DNA of 56,598 bases from an uncultured Bacteroidales bacterium. Lineage in GTDB: Bacteria > Bacteroidota > Bacteroidia > Bacteroidales > Bacteroidaceae. The stretch is from contig CACYCZ010000032.1 in NCBI GenBank assembly GCA_902773055.1, positions 1-56,598 on the forward strand, in the 5' to 3' direction. The translations under genes were made by a program, and so were the position numbers. The notes beneath the pieces were generated by a model. That model saw only the letters and a list, made by a program, of their open reading frames with translations, was not told the origin of the DNA and ran no database searches. Below are positions 18,356 through 26,915 of this stretch, piece after piece; within the stretch, counting starts at the first letter, position 1, and the number at the start of each line of letters is the position of its first letter.

Positions 18356-19509
18356 TTCTTTCTGTTGTTTCTATAGTGCAAATAAATGCGTTGTGCTATC
18401 TGAGGTGTATTAGTTACAAGAACATCCGCCCCCATATTGTTGGCCTCGATAATTCTCTCTGCTCCGTCAAACACGCAACAGTTCAGCTTTAAGCCTTCCC
18501 TACGACTTATCTCTACCCATTCCGGATGCCTCACCGGCACAATACCATACCCTACGGAAATACCCTTTATTCCTGCCAGGCACAGTTTGGATAATTCAAC
18601 TATTCCATCACCTTCGTAAAAAGGATGCCCCTCTTTGGATGTATCGCGGGTCATATGTTCAATATAATATACCACACACTGAGGCAGAAGCTTGGCCAGA
18701 TGCTCGCAGATAGCGTAACCGAAACTGATGAAACAAACCCTGTCTTGCAAGCCATATTGCTTAATCAAGTCCACGACGGCCTCTACGACAGCCTCGTTTT
18801 TCTCTGCAGTTTTGTGGCGTTTTATTTCTATCATCAAATTAATTGTTGCACCCGGTGTTTTTATCATATCAAATATCTCACTCAAAAGAGGTATTTTTTC
18901 ACCATTTGGCAATTTCAAGTCCTTGATTTCATCATAAGACGTATTTTGAATTCTGACCCCATTGAGCACACCATCATGATTGACGACCAGTTTGCCGTCC
19001 GTTGTACGCCACACATCTATTTCGCAGGCATAAATTCCCATTTCCATTGCCTTGCGTACTGCAGTCCTGGAGTTTTGCGCCGAGCCCGGAGCGTCCCAGA
19101 CAGCACGATGGGCACTTACCGGTGTACCTTCAGGCATTACCTGAGGCACCTTCAGCATAGTCTTGCCCAACACCTGCCGTCCTGCCGCCCGTTTCAATGT
19201 CACTTCATATTCGGCCTCTTTCAGTTTGCGGGGCAATCTGATATAAGCTGTCGAGTCGGTTTCCAACACCAATTTTGTCTCAAAGCCTTTGATCCCATCC
19301 TTGCATGGAGTAAACTGCAGGCAATCACCATGTCGCCATCCTTTGGCATCGACAGGCATTGTTCCGCGAGGCTTGACACACAAGCCGTTATACAATTCTA
19401 TTTCTTTTACCAACTGGGCACTTGCCTCTGCAGGAAATAATATTGATACCAATATTACCCATATACCCCATCGGAGCATAATAGATTTATTCAAACTATA
19501 ATTACGCAT
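18352..19509 (-). CDS. Secreted glycerophosphodiester phosphodiesterase-family protein
   Basis: 385 residues with an N-terminal signal (Met1 or Met11 could start; the second still leaves a signal ending SAQ). A short beta-rich region comes first, then the GDPD barrel from about residue 130. The barrel carries VSAHRAVW, EIDVWRTTDGKLVVNHDG (metal-binding Glu/Asp and the second catalytic His), and ends with VDVL-like strand ADVLVTNTP. In the first motif the canonical Pro-Glu-Asn-Thr is replaced by Ala-Gln-Asn-Ser, so one usual metal-binding Glu is missing. The family cleaves glycerophosphodiesters to glycerol-3-phosphate and an alcohol. Pairing with the downstream glycosidase suggests a glycerophosphate-decorated glycan or glycolipid as substrate (inference). 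Confidence 0.85.
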   Translation of the reverse strand: MRNYSLNKSIMLRWGIWVILVSILFPAEASAQLVKEIELYNGLCVKPRGTMPVDAKGWRHGDCLQFTPCKDGIKGFETKLVLETDSTAYIRLPRKLKEAEYEVTLKRAAGRQVLGKTMLKVPQVMPEGTPVSAHRAVWDAPGSAQNSRTAVRKAMEMGIYACEIDVWRTTDGKLVVNHDGVLNGVRIQNTSYDEIKDLKLPNGEKIPLLSEIFDMIKTPGATINLMIEIKRHKTAEKNEAVVEAVVDLIKQYGLQDRVCFISFGYAICEHLAKLLPQCVVYYIEHMTRDTSKEGHPFYEGDGIVELSKLCLAGIKGISVGYGIVPVRHPEWVEISRREGLKLNCCVFDGAERIIEANNMGADVLVTNTPQIAQRIYLHYRNNRKK

Positions 19510-19529
19510 TTCGCTTCTTTTTAATTAAA

Positions 19530-19537
19530 CAAAATTA
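19530..19537 (-). promoter_or_regulatory. -7 box TAATTTTG for the GDPD-glycosidase operon
   Basis: Minus-strand TAnnTTTG match 20 bases upstream of the ATG at 19509. Confidence 0.5.
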
Positions 19538-19630
19538 ACTCAAAAAAACTAAACAACGACTCGTTTTGGTTTTCTACTCTAAAAAAGCAAAAAAAATCCT
19601 AACAATCACCCTCTTATTAAATAAAAAAAT

Positions 19631-19638
19631 TAACTTTG
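19631..19638 (+). promoter_or_regulatory. -7 box TAACTTTG for the C10 protease gene
   Basis: TAnnTTTG match 26 bases upstream of the ATG at 19665. It also argues against the in-frame ATG at 19566, which lies upstream of this promoter. Confidence 0.55.
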
Positions 19639-19664
19639 CGATATTAAATATTTACACAATCACA

Positions 19665-21374
19665 ATGAAAAAATATATTCTTTTTTTCTTTTTTATTACC
19701 CTAACTATAGGTATCACTGCCAACACCCTTCCTGAAGGGCCTCTTGTCAAGACTTCTTGGCATCAATCAGCCCCATTCAATGCCCAATGTCCACTTGTCA
19801 ACAATACGGCACCGGCAGCAGGTTGCGGTGCCATTACCATAGGACAAATTATGAAATACTATCAACGGCCGCTCCATGGTTTTGGTCATGTGCAATACAC
19901 CACAAAAGGTAACACCATTGACGTTGACTTCGATAATCTGACCTTTGATTACAGCAAAATTCTGAACACTTATCCCTCCACTATATCCAGTACGGTAGCC
20001 AAACAGGCTGTTGCAAGCCTTGTATTTCAAGTCGGTGCCGCCATACACATGCAATACGGTACCTCCAGTTCACCGCCTAATTTCCCAACAATGATGTGGG
20101 GACTACAACATTATTTGCATTTTTCACCCTTGTCTCGCTTCCGCTATCGCCGCTATTATTCAACAGCGGAATGGACTGAGATGCTCAATAAGGAACTCCA
20201 ACAGAAGCACCCGGTTTTCTACAGAGGCGCTCATACTGCTCCTGGAACTTCTGCCGGTCATTTTTTCATCATTGACGGCATAAATGCCTCCGGACTGTAT
20301 CATGCCAACTTTGGCCATGCCAGCAGCACTCAAGACAAATACCTCTCTCTCAACGCTGTCAATCAGGGAAGCGCAGCTTACCCTGGCAACTGCTACGTAT
20401 GTTACCACCATCAACAAGCCATGATTACCGACCTCTATCCGTGCGATAATCTCACAGACAATGATTTTGACCCCTGTGCATTACTTATCAATTCACCCAT
20501 TATCATCAATTCTGATCCACGTGCAAAAACTGTCAGTGCCAAAAGCAGTCTGCAAGCTAATTTTGTCATCTACAATGTCAATGAGGTCAGTGGAAAGCAA
20601 CAATTCACGTTGGGTTTCTACCAAGGTGACAAACTCTGCGCCACATCGTCCACCATTCGCACTGCCAGTCTGGGAGCCGGCTACCATACAACTATTGACC
20701 GCACTTTCAATCTACCGACATCACTAAAGAGTGGGCAATACACTATGTCTGTTGTATGTCGCCTCGATGCCAACAGCGAATGGATGCGAGCATGGGAATG
20801 TGCCCCAAACAGTATCCCCGTAGAGGTCCTAAGCAACGGAACTTTCCAACTCACTATGCCCGACTACCACAATCAGGAATGCAAGCTATATCTGGAAAAT
20901 CCAATCACTGAACCTACTGATGGCAAGACTGGTGGCAAGACCTTTGAATTCACTGTATGCAATCCCAGCACCAACAATTTTGAGGACAGCATGCGGCTTG
21001 AAATCAGCACACCAACCGACACTAAGACATATGTCATGCCGACTTCCGTCTATGACGGTCAGAAGGTGACCTACAGGCTTTTTGTCAAAAACAGTGACGT
21101 CAACTTCAACGGTGACTATACTGTCAAGGCATATTACCGCGAGAACATTACACATACATGGACAGAATTGCTTACCCAGTCCACTGGCATTTCCCAACAT
21201 ATTGCCTCCTCCAGCGGGCCCGTCAGCATTTACGACATTACCGGAACCCTGTTGCATAAGTTTGAAAGCACCCGGCAGAATGACCAATATTCGTCCTACC
21301 TCCGTAGTCTCAGTCCCGGCATATATATCGTCAGTGACCACAACGGCACACGGAAGTTTGTAAAGCATTCATAG
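19665..21374 (+). CDS. Secreted C10-family (streptopain-like) cysteine protease with T9SS tail
   Basis: 569 residues from the ATG at 19665, which opens a signal peptide (MKKYILFFFF to about residue 22). No propeptide of normal C10 length precedes the catalytic domain: the segment KTSWHQSAPFNAQCP starts almost at once. The nucleophile is Cys54 in AAGCGAITIGQIMKYY and the catalytic His is His199 in SAGHFFIIDG. Beta-sandwich domains follow from about residue 270. The last ~70 residues (VSIYDITGTLLHKF ... LSPGIYIVSDHNGTRKFVK) match a type A T9SS sorting domain, so the enzyme is probably exported by the type IX system and attached to the surface or released. Stands upstream of a metallophosphoesterase gene. 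Confidence 0.88.
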   Translation: MKKYILFFFFITLTIGITANTLPEGPLVKTSWHQSAPFNAQCPLVNNTAPAAGCGAITIGQIMKYYQRPLHGFGHVQYTTKGNTIDVDFDNLTFDYSKILNTYPSTISSTVAKQAVASLVFQVGAAIHMQYGTSSSPPNFPTMMWGLQHYLHFSPLSRFRYRRYYSTAEWTEMLNKELQQKHPVFYRGAHTAPGTSAGHFFIIDGINASGLYHANFGHASSTQDKYLSLNAVNQGSAAYPGNCYVCYHHQQAMITDLYPCDNLTDNDFDPCALLINSPIIINSDPRAKTVSAKSSLQANFVIYNVNEVSGKQQFTLGFYQGDKLCATSSTIRTASLGAGYHTTIDRTFNLPTSLKSGQYTMSVVCRLDANSEWMRAWECAPNSIPVEVLSNGTFQLTMPDYHNQECKLYLENPITEPTDGKTGGKTFEFTVCNPSTNNFEDSMRLEISTPTDTKTYVMPTSVYDGQKVTYRLFVKNSDVNFNGDYTVKAYYRENITHTWTELLTQSTGISQHIASSSGPVSIYDITGTLLHKFESTRQNDQYSSYLRSLSPGIYIVSDHNGTRKFVKHS

Positions 21375-21406
21375 CCAAAACGTCGCCATCATTCCGTCTT
21401 ATCTTC

Positions 21407-22507
21407 ATGCGCATACTTATACTCCTTTTCATTGTCTCATGTGTCTTGGGCTATATCAGTTGGCACATGTGGATAATGATACCCCTGCCCAAACCATACC
21501 GAGCCGGTCTGATTTTCCTCGCCATCGCCTTGTTCTTTCTCATGCCCGTTATTATTTTTAACGAGGAACATATCCCCCTGTCAATCTGTGGGGTACTCAA
21601 CAAGGTCACTACATCATGGTTCTTCATCATGCTGTATCTTTTCATGGTGTTTATCCTTACTGATGTTATCAGATTTATGATTCCTTCCCTGCGTCCCTTA
21701 TTCATAAGCAGTTGGAAAGCAACAGCTCTTACTGTTATACTCATCTCCGCAATTTTTATCTACGGCAATATCCGTTATCACCACAAGGTGCGCGTTCCGC
21801 TGAATATAAAAATCAGCAAACCCTTGCCTCATCCCTACAAGATAGTATTCATCAGCGATCTTCATCTCGGCTATACCATAGGTGCCGGGGAATTGTCCCG
21901 ATGGGTAGACATGATCAACAAAGAGAATCCCGACATTATCCTCATCGGTGGCGACATTGTAGATTTCTCCACACGCCCACTTTCTGGCGACACCTTTGCC
22001 TCTCAGCTACGCCGCTTCAACGCTCCGCTCGGTGTATATGCCTGCCTTGGCAACCATGACCACATTGCCCATGCTGACAAGAGCATTGACTTCTTCAAGC
22101 GCAGCCACATTCGCCCCCTTATTGATGAATCAGTCTTAGCAGACAGTGCCTTCTATATCATAGGACGTGACGACATGTCCAACCGACGCAGACAACCCCT
22201 GCCACACCTCATCGGCAATAAGGATGCCAACACTCCCGTCATTGTTCTTGACCATCAGCCCTACCATTTAGACAGGGCACAACATGCAGGCATTGACCTC
22301 CAACTCTCAGGTCATACTCACCGTGGACAAGTATTTCCCATCAACCTCATTACAGACTACCTCTACCAATGCTCCCACGGATATATCAAAATGGGCAATA
22401 CCCACGTCTGCGTCAGCAGCGGCATAGGCATCTGGGGTGGGAAATTCCGAATAGGTTCACAGAGTGAATATGTCGTAATCACCCTTACAGGAACCCCCGC
22501 CACATAA
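21407..22507 (+). CDS. Membrane-anchored metallophosphoesterase (YkuE/YaeI-like)
   Basis: 366 residues. The first ~125 contain about four hydrophobic helices, placing the enzyme in the inner membrane. The calcineurin-like domain then shows each metal motif in order: SDLHLG (near residue 149), GGDIVD (near 183), GNHDHI (near 218), a lone His in LDHQPYH, and SGHTHRGQ (near 305). Such proteins hydrolyse phosphomonoesters or the pyrophosphate of UDP-diacylglucosamine-type lipids; the substrate here is not determined. It begins 32 bases after the C10 protease stop and is followed by a strong terminator. Confidence 0.88.
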   Translation: MRILILLFIVSCVLGYISWHMWIMIPLPKPYRAGLIFLAIALFFLMPVIIFNEEHIPLSICGVLNKVTTSWFFIMLYLFMVFILTDVIRFMIPSLRPLFISSWKATALTVILISAIFIYGNIRYHHKVRVPLNIKISKPLPHPYKIVFISDLHLGYTIGAGELSRWVDMINKENPDIILIGGDIVDFSTRPLSGDTFASQLRRFNAPLGVYACLGNHDHIAHADKSIDFFKRSHIRPLIDESVLADSAFYIIGRDDMSNRRRQPLPHLIGNKDANTPVIVLDHQPYHLDRAQHAGIDLQLSGHTHRGQVFPINLITDYLYQCSHGYIKMGNTHVCVSSGIGIWGGKFRIGSQSEYVVITLTGTPAT

Positions 22508-22540
22508 CATACACTTATTAAATCCTATTACCTTCACTTA

Positions 22541-22580
22541 TAGCAAAAAGGGAACAGACAAATCTGTTCCCTTTTTGCTA
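22541..22580. terminator. Perfect 18-bp bidirectional terminator hairpin
   Basis: 22541-22558 and 22563-22580 are perfect complements around the loop CAAA. The A-run in the left arm and T-run in the right arm allow termination from either side. It closes the metallophosphoesterase transcript. Confidence 0.75.
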
Positions 22581-22641
22581 TAAGGCATCTTTCTCAAACA
22601 AACCAGGCTATCGAAATAGTATTACATCCACCATATTTTTT

Positions 22642-22746
22642 ACATTTACCAGCGCGAAACATACATTCACCGATGCGAAACATACGTTCACCGTCAGGAA
22701 ATATACGTTCAGCATCGATAAACATAGATTAACCAAGAGGGTAAAA
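22642..22746. repeat. Five tandem 21-bp units (family 1, copy A)
   Basis: Units begin at 22642, 22663, 22684, 22705 and 22726, each reading roughly ACRTTYACC-gatg-cgAAACAT. Units 2 and 3 are closest to the consensus; the fifth is decayed. The same 21-base unit occurs at 42541-42624. The whole gap 22508-22937 otherwise holds only two terminator hairpins; I see no gene in it. Confidence 0.75.
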
Positions 22747-22873
22747 GACTTTCTGTCACAATGCTGTAAAAAAGATATGCGGCAATGATCAGGCAGAACT
22801 CATTTACACAATGACCAAATATTTACAAGAACGAGTAAGCAAAAATCCTACCCTTTCTACATATCATTTAAAG

Positions 22874-22922
22874 TCAATGCCATCTGCCACGAAGCTGACA
22901 ACTCCGTGGCAGATGGCATTGA
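22874..22922. terminator. Perfect 18-bp hairpin downstream of the minus-strand gene
   Basis: 22874-22891 and 22905-22922 are perfect complements with a 13-base loop. It ends the leftward transcript of the gene at 22938-23888. Together with the hairpin at 22541 it brackets the repeat array. Confidence 0.65.
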
Positions 22923-22937
22923 TTCTGAAAGAAAGAC

Positions 22938-23888
22938 CTAAAAAGTTATCTTGTAAAGATGTCCCTGAGTCTGTACATACATATCACCATTCAGGATAGT
23001 ACAGTCCTCAAGTTCCTCAGGTATTGCAGCCTGAAGGTCTATGACATTGCGCACAGACTTACTGCCTAAATCAATGACATATATAACAGACGGATGCTGG
23101 GTCGTTCCGACACCCATCGGCAGGAACATGAGGTTATTCCAAATGGTGGCACCCTGCGTAATGGGTTGAAAGGAGAATGTATAGGTGTCCTCCATATCAT
23201 AACGCTCCAGTGCGTCGTCTTCTGTAAGAACAATCAGACTATCTTGCGGACCACTGTAAGAAGGCAGGCGGAATTTCATAATCCAATGGCGATTGGACTC
23301 TGGATGATTCCGCCCTGTGGTTTCAGCATACATATAGAGCATTTCATTCTGACGGTCTACGGCTCCAAGACAATAACCGCCAAAATGGTGCTTATAATCA
23401 TTCAGCCAAATAGTCTGAACAATCTGGCTCTTCATCCCGACGGGATCTATGCGCTCTACATAAAAGAGTTTATCCATACCGTTGGCCAGTTTGACACCTG
23501 AACAACGTGCTATATAAAGCAACGGCAGAGGGTCATCGGCACTATAACGCCTGGGGCCGAAGGATGCCACATTAGAATGGTTGGTCTTATGGTAAGAAGC
23601 CAGCTTGAAGGAACCTCTCTTGCTTATCTGCCTGCCGTTGAAATCATAGAGGGTCGCAACACCTGTATGCTGCAGACTGATGTAGGTATTACCCCATATC
23701 TCCATACCCTGATAGGACAGACCGGGTATACCATCCAACTTGCCGACAAGGGTTACACTGAGCATATGGTCGCGCAACTGAATCTTTTCACCTCCATAAG
23801 GATATTGTTTCTGAGCCGATGCTTGGAACGGAACAAGACACAGACCAATAAATGCAGAAACAACAGAGAGAGAAATAATATGTTTCAT
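22938..23888 (-). CDS. Secreted protein, probable beta-propeller, function unknown
   Basis: 316 residues with a signal peptide ending near ASAQ (residue 26). The rest is a series of beta-strand blocks of about 40-50 residues with recurring aromatic and Gly-containing turns, for example YQGMEIWGNTYISLQHTG, LYIARCSGVKLANG, and a final CTILNGDMYVQTQGHLYKI, which reads like a propeller closing blade. No catalytic motif is apparent. It begins 29 bases after the ndk stop on the same strand with no promoter box of its own, so it is probably co-transcribed with ndk. Binding or scaffolding outside the cytoplasm is the most that can be inferred. Confidence 0.65.
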   Translation of the reverse strand: MKHIISLSVVSAFIGLCLVPFQASAQKQYPYGGEKIQLRDHMLSVTLVGKLDGIPGLSYQGMEIWGNTYISLQHTGVATLYDFNGRQISKRGSFKLASYHKTNHSNVASFGPRRYSADDPLPLLYIARCSGVKLANGMDKLFYVERIDPVGMKSQIVQTIWLNDYKHHFGGYCLGAVDRQNEMLYMYAETTGRNHPESNRHWIMKFRLPSYSGPQDSLIVLTEDDALERYDMEDTYTFSFQPITQGATIWNNLMFLPMGVGTTQHPSVIYVIDLGSKSVRNVIDLQAAIPEELEDCTILNGDMYVQTQGHLYKITF

Positions 23889-23917
23889 TGGGAATATAAT
23901 TATAATAGTTCTAATTA

Positions 23918-24394
23918 TCAGATTTCATCTGCTGCATAAAGATAGTTGAAGAGAGGCGACTCGTAGTCCATATAGTCGGTATCGCAGAAGAAACGGTTGA
24001 GTTCCTGAACTGCTGACAGAATGGAATCTGAGGCATGAACAATATTCTCCTGACCGCTTACACAATAGTCACCGCGCAATGTGCCCGGCTGAGCATGGCG
24101 TCCGTTGGTAGTTCCTGCCATGTCACGGACAACCTGCACTGCTTCAATACCTTCTATACACATCAATACTACAGGAGCTGCCATCATGGAAGCTTCTATA
24201 AGGGGATAATAGGGTTTGTCAACCTTATGACTGTAATGTTCGCGCAGTTTTGCAGCGTCAAGCTGCTGCATCTTCATTGCCACAATCTTAAGACCCCGCT
24301 GCTCTATCCGGGATATCACTGCACCTATCAGTCCACGTTGTACGGCACAGGGCTTGATAATAAGGAGCGTACGCTCCATTTTCTGACTTTTCAT
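23918..24394 (-). CDS. ndk: Nucleoside diphosphate kinase
   Basis: 158 residues. It transfers the gamma-phosphate of ATP to nucleoside diphosphates through a phospho-histidine. The early strand ERTLLIIKP, the central VRDMAGTTN, and the active-site block GRHAQPGTLRGDY ... ENIVHASDS with the catalytic His are all present. Met6 (24379) would match the usual family N-terminus more closely than Met1. A TAACTTTG box lies 33 bases upstream. The next gene on the strand encodes an unrelated secreted protein. Confidence 0.95.
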   Translation of the reverse strand: MKSQKMERTLLIIKPCAVQRGLIGAVISRIEQRGLKIVAMKMQQLDAAKLREHYSHKVDKPYYPLIEASMMAAPVVLMCIEGIEAVQVVRDMAGTTNGRHAQPGTLRGDYCVSGQENIVHASDSILSAVQELNRFFCDTDYMDYESPLFNYLYAADEI

Positions 24395-24426
24395 TATAAT
24401 TATTTTATCTATTTTGTTTGTTTATA

Positions 24427-24434
24427 CAAAGTTA
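24427..24434 (-). promoter_or_regulatory. -7 box TAACTTTG for ndk
   Basis: Minus-strand TAnnTTTG match; predicted leader about 27 bases to the ATG at 24394. Confidence 0.55.
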
Positions 24435-24541
24435 ATCATTATTCATTAACAGACAACACTTAGGCACTGTACATAATTACCTCTTTATGTTTTAAAGTCA
24501 TCTTTATCTGTCGGCAACAGGAATATGACAACATTTTTTCG

Positions 24542-24549
24542 TAACTTTG
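24542..24549 (+). promoter_or_regulatory. -7 box TAACTTTG for tdk
   Basis: TAnnTTTG match 45 bases upstream of the ATG at 24595. Confidence 0.55.
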
Positions 24550-24594
24550 AAAAAATATCGCAGTTAAACTTTTTATAATCCTACCTTGACAATC

Positions 24595-25206
24595 ATGAGC
24601 AAGAAACTGTATTTCTACTATGGCACTATGGCTTCGGCCAAAACACTCAGGCTACTGACAACGGCCTATAACTTTGAAGAAAACAGCATTGAAACTCTGG
24701 TAATGAAACCCGCACAGGACACCCGTGACGGCGACGGTGTGATAAAATCACGCACGGGATTGCAACGTCCCTGTGTAATGGTGGGGAAAGAGGATAATGT
24801 ATTCCTGATGATTGAGAAGTACAACTCCGAACTACTGGCAAAGTTCAAAAAACTGGAATGGGTACTGGTAGACGAAGCACAGTTTCTGACAGAAAAACAA
24901 GTAGACCAGTTAGCTAAAGTTGTAGATATACTGGAAATCAGCGTAATGTGTTACGGACTGAGAACAGATTTCCAGTCAAGATTATTTTCCGGCTCCAAGA
25001 GACTGATGGAACTGGCCGATGACCTGGAGGAAATCAAGGCTTCGTGCAAGTGCGGACGAAAAACCAACATTAATGCCCGAATTGACTCACATGGCAAAGT
25101 AATCACCGAAGGCGATCAAGTAATGGTCGGTGGTGACGACCTTTACAGACCAATGTGTCGCAAATGCTGGTATAAAATGATCAGCAGGCAGAGCAAGCAC
25201 GAATAA
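24595..25206 (+). CDS. tdk: Thymidine kinase (type II)
   Basis: 203 residues from the ATG at 24595; a TTG nine bases earlier is less likely. It phosphorylates thymidine with ATP in the pyrimidine salvage pathway. The P-loop is GTMASAKT (residues 10-17), a variant of the usual family GxMxSGKT in which Ala replaces the Gly before Lys. Walker B is VLVDEAQFL near residue 94. The lasso/zinc domain has four cysteines (CKCG near 157 and CRKC near 190). It is divergent from ndk, also a nucleotide-metabolism gene. Confidence 0.93.
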   Translation: MSKKLYFYYGTMASAKTLRLLTTAYNFEENSIETLVMKPAQDTRDGDGVIKSRTGLQRPCVMVGKEDNVFLMIEKYNSELLAKFKKLEWVLVDEAQFLTEKQVDQLAKVVDILEISVMCYGLRTDFQSRLFSGSKRLMELADDLEEIKASCKCGRKTNINARIDSHGKVITEGDQVMVGGDDLYRPMCRKCWYKMISRQSKHE

Positions 25207-25279
25207 CCCTCTGCCCTAAATTAACAAGATAAATACAAAACAAAAATTAAGGAACTGAAACACACAAAAAAATCATATC

Positions 25280-25822
25280 ATGAAAAAATCACTGTTAAAA
25301 CTGATAGTACTCTTCATTGGACTTATATCCTTGCAATCGTGTGACGAAAACATTGCTGACACCCTTGAGGGTACGTGGGAAGGCAACATGTACGTTTCAT
25401 CCGTCTACGACGGAATGACATACAATGCCACCCACACAAGGATATGCTTTCTAAAAGACCCGTTCAGATATACCAGCGGAGGAGGATATTGGGTTGACTA
25501 CTACTCTGGAGCTCCATGGGATTATGTAGCCAACCATATTGACTGGGAAGTAAGGAACAGAACCATCTATGTCCACTTCATCGAAGAAAACTATAATATC
25601 CGCATCAGCAATTACAGAATTGACGATGACTGGTTCTATGGGACACTGATTGATGGAGACACTCCGGTAAGATTTGAATTATACCACACCTCATCACCAA
25701 ACTGGAATCAATATAAACATTGGGGATGGGATGATTACAACTATTACTATTCCAAATCACTGAACGGCAAGACTCCGGAAAAACCTCGGAGAACAATACG
25801 CCCGATAACTGAAACAAACTGA
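25280..25822 (+). CDS. Hypothetical lipoprotein
   Basis: 180 residues. A lipoprotein signal is clear (MKKSLLKLIVLFIGLISLQSC, lipidated Cys near residue 21). The mature part is rich in Tyr, Trp and Asp and reads as beta-strands (LEGTWEGNMYV near 29, then repeated aromatic blocks), like the small lipocalin-type domains common in Bacteroidota lipoproteins. The tail is basic and Pro-rich. No family is recognised with confidence. It follows tdk by 73 bases and is convergent with the mannose-1-phosphate guanylyltransferase gene, only 12 bases away. Confidence 0.75.
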   Translation: MKKSLLKLIVLFIGLISLQSCDENIADTLEGTWEGNMYVSSVYDGMTYNATHTRICFLKDPFRYTSGGGYWVDYYSGAPWDYVANHIDWEVRNRTIYVHFIEENYNIRISNYRIDDDWFYGTLIDGDTPVRFELYHTSSPNWNQYKHWGWDDYNYYYSKSLNGKTPEKPRRTIRPITETN

Positions 25823-25834
25823 ATAGAAAAAAGG

Positions 25835-26896
25835 TTAATCGTGGAAAAGCTTAATACGCTGCTCTTCTTCCTGACGACAGATAAGGAGAATACCATCGTG
25901 CTCAACAACAATGTAGCCGTCCAGTCCTTGAACTACGACCTGACGGGCATCTGTTGCATGGATGATGCAGTTGTCTGTATCAAAAAGACGGATATCATTG
26001 CCCACACAGGCATTGCCACGCACATCGTGTGGTAGCAGAGCATGAAGCGAACTGTAGGAACCTAAATCACTCCAGCCGAAATCAGAGGGATAGACATATA
26101 TTTCATCGGCCTTCTCCATAATGGCATAATCTACAGATATGTTTTCGCACTGGGGAAAAACGACATTCACCTGCTCCTGCTCACGAGGGGTGCCCAAATA
26201 GGGTACCAATCGTTCAAAGGTTTCAGCCAACTGTGGCTGATATACCCGAAAGGCGTTAACGATAGTGTTGATATTCCATATAAAAATACCAGAATTCCAG
26301 AAATAGTGATTCTGACGAATATACTGTTGCGCCACCTCCAGAGCCGGTTTTTCCTTAAAACTGTCAACACGGAAAATATTGGGATTAGTTGCCGATGGAT
26401 AACTGAGGTCAGCCTCAATGTAGCCGTAGCCGGTAGATGGATAATGAGGCTTTATACCGAGGGTAACGATAGAATCAGTTTCGGCAGTAAAGTCCAGGCA
26501 TGACTGAACAGAGGCACGAAAATTATCAAGATTTGCAATAAAATGATCACTGGCTGCAACAACCACATTTGCATTGGGATTAACCGTCTTTATAGACCAA
26601 CTGACATAGGCAATACAAGGAGCCGTATTGCGACGGCAGGGTTCTAGGAGTATATTGCGACGTGGCACATCAGGAAGCTGCTGAGTAACAATCGGAAGGA
26701 AATCGGCAGAAGTCACAATCCAAATATTTTCTATCGGACATATAGCTCCGACAAAACGGTCAACAGTCATTTGCAACAAGGAGCGCCCCGTACCGAGAAG
26801 ATCTAAAAACTGCTTTGGCTTCTGGGCGCTGCTCATAGGCCAGAAACGACTGCCTATGCCACCCGCCATAACTACGACATGATTGTTGTTATCCAT
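25835..26896 (-). CDS. manC: Mannose-1-phosphate guanylyltransferase
   Basis: 353 residues. It makes GDP-mannose from mannose-1-phosphate and GTP for surface glycans or GDP-fucose. The nucleotidyltransferase signature is at the N-terminus (VVVMAGGIGSRFWPMS, then KPKQFLDL). Further motifs are VVAASDHFI near 112, TGYGYIE near 156, FKEKP near 178, and NSGIFIWN near 198. It lacks the C-terminal phosphomannose isomerase cupin of the bifunctional enzymes, so it is the short form. It begins 19 bases after the DUF1573 gene and shares its promoter. Confidence 0.92.
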   Translation of the reverse strand: MDNNNHVVVMAGGIGSRFWPMSSAQKPKQFLDLLGTGRSLLQMTVDRFVGAICPIENIWIVTSADFLPIVTQQLPDVPRRNILLEPCRRNTAPCIAYVSWSIKTVNPNANVVVAASDHFIANLDNFRASVQSCLDFTAETDSIVTLGIKPHYPSTGYGYIEADLSYPSATNPNIFRVDSFKEKPALEVAQQYIRQNHYFWNSGIFIWNINTIVNAFRVYQPQLAETFERLVPYLGTPREQEQVNVVFPQCENISVDYAIMEKADEIYVYPSDFGWSDLGSYSSLHALLPHDVRGNACVGNDIRLFDTDNCIIHATDARQVVVQGLDGYIVVEHDGILLICRQEEEQRIKLFHD

Positions 26897-26915
26897 TTAA
26901 TAGAGAAAAAGATTA

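Noticed and set aside
18625-19440. Long open frame (271 codons) on the plus strand
   Set aside because: It is antisense to the GDPD-family gene, whose catalytic motifs are clear. The translation is rich in Cys, His and Phe without family features, as expected of a shadow frame.
22642-22746. CRISPR array
   Set aside because: Units are contiguous without unique spacers and no cas genes are near; the same holds for 35236, 42541 and 51825.
22811-22999. 62-codon plus-strand frame
   Set aside because: It runs through a perfect terminator hairpin and into the end of the minus-strand gene, so it is not a credible gene.
25250-25279. Separate promoter for the lipoprotein gene after tdk
   Set aside because: No TAnnTTTG box is visible in the 73-base gap; read-through from tdk is simpler.
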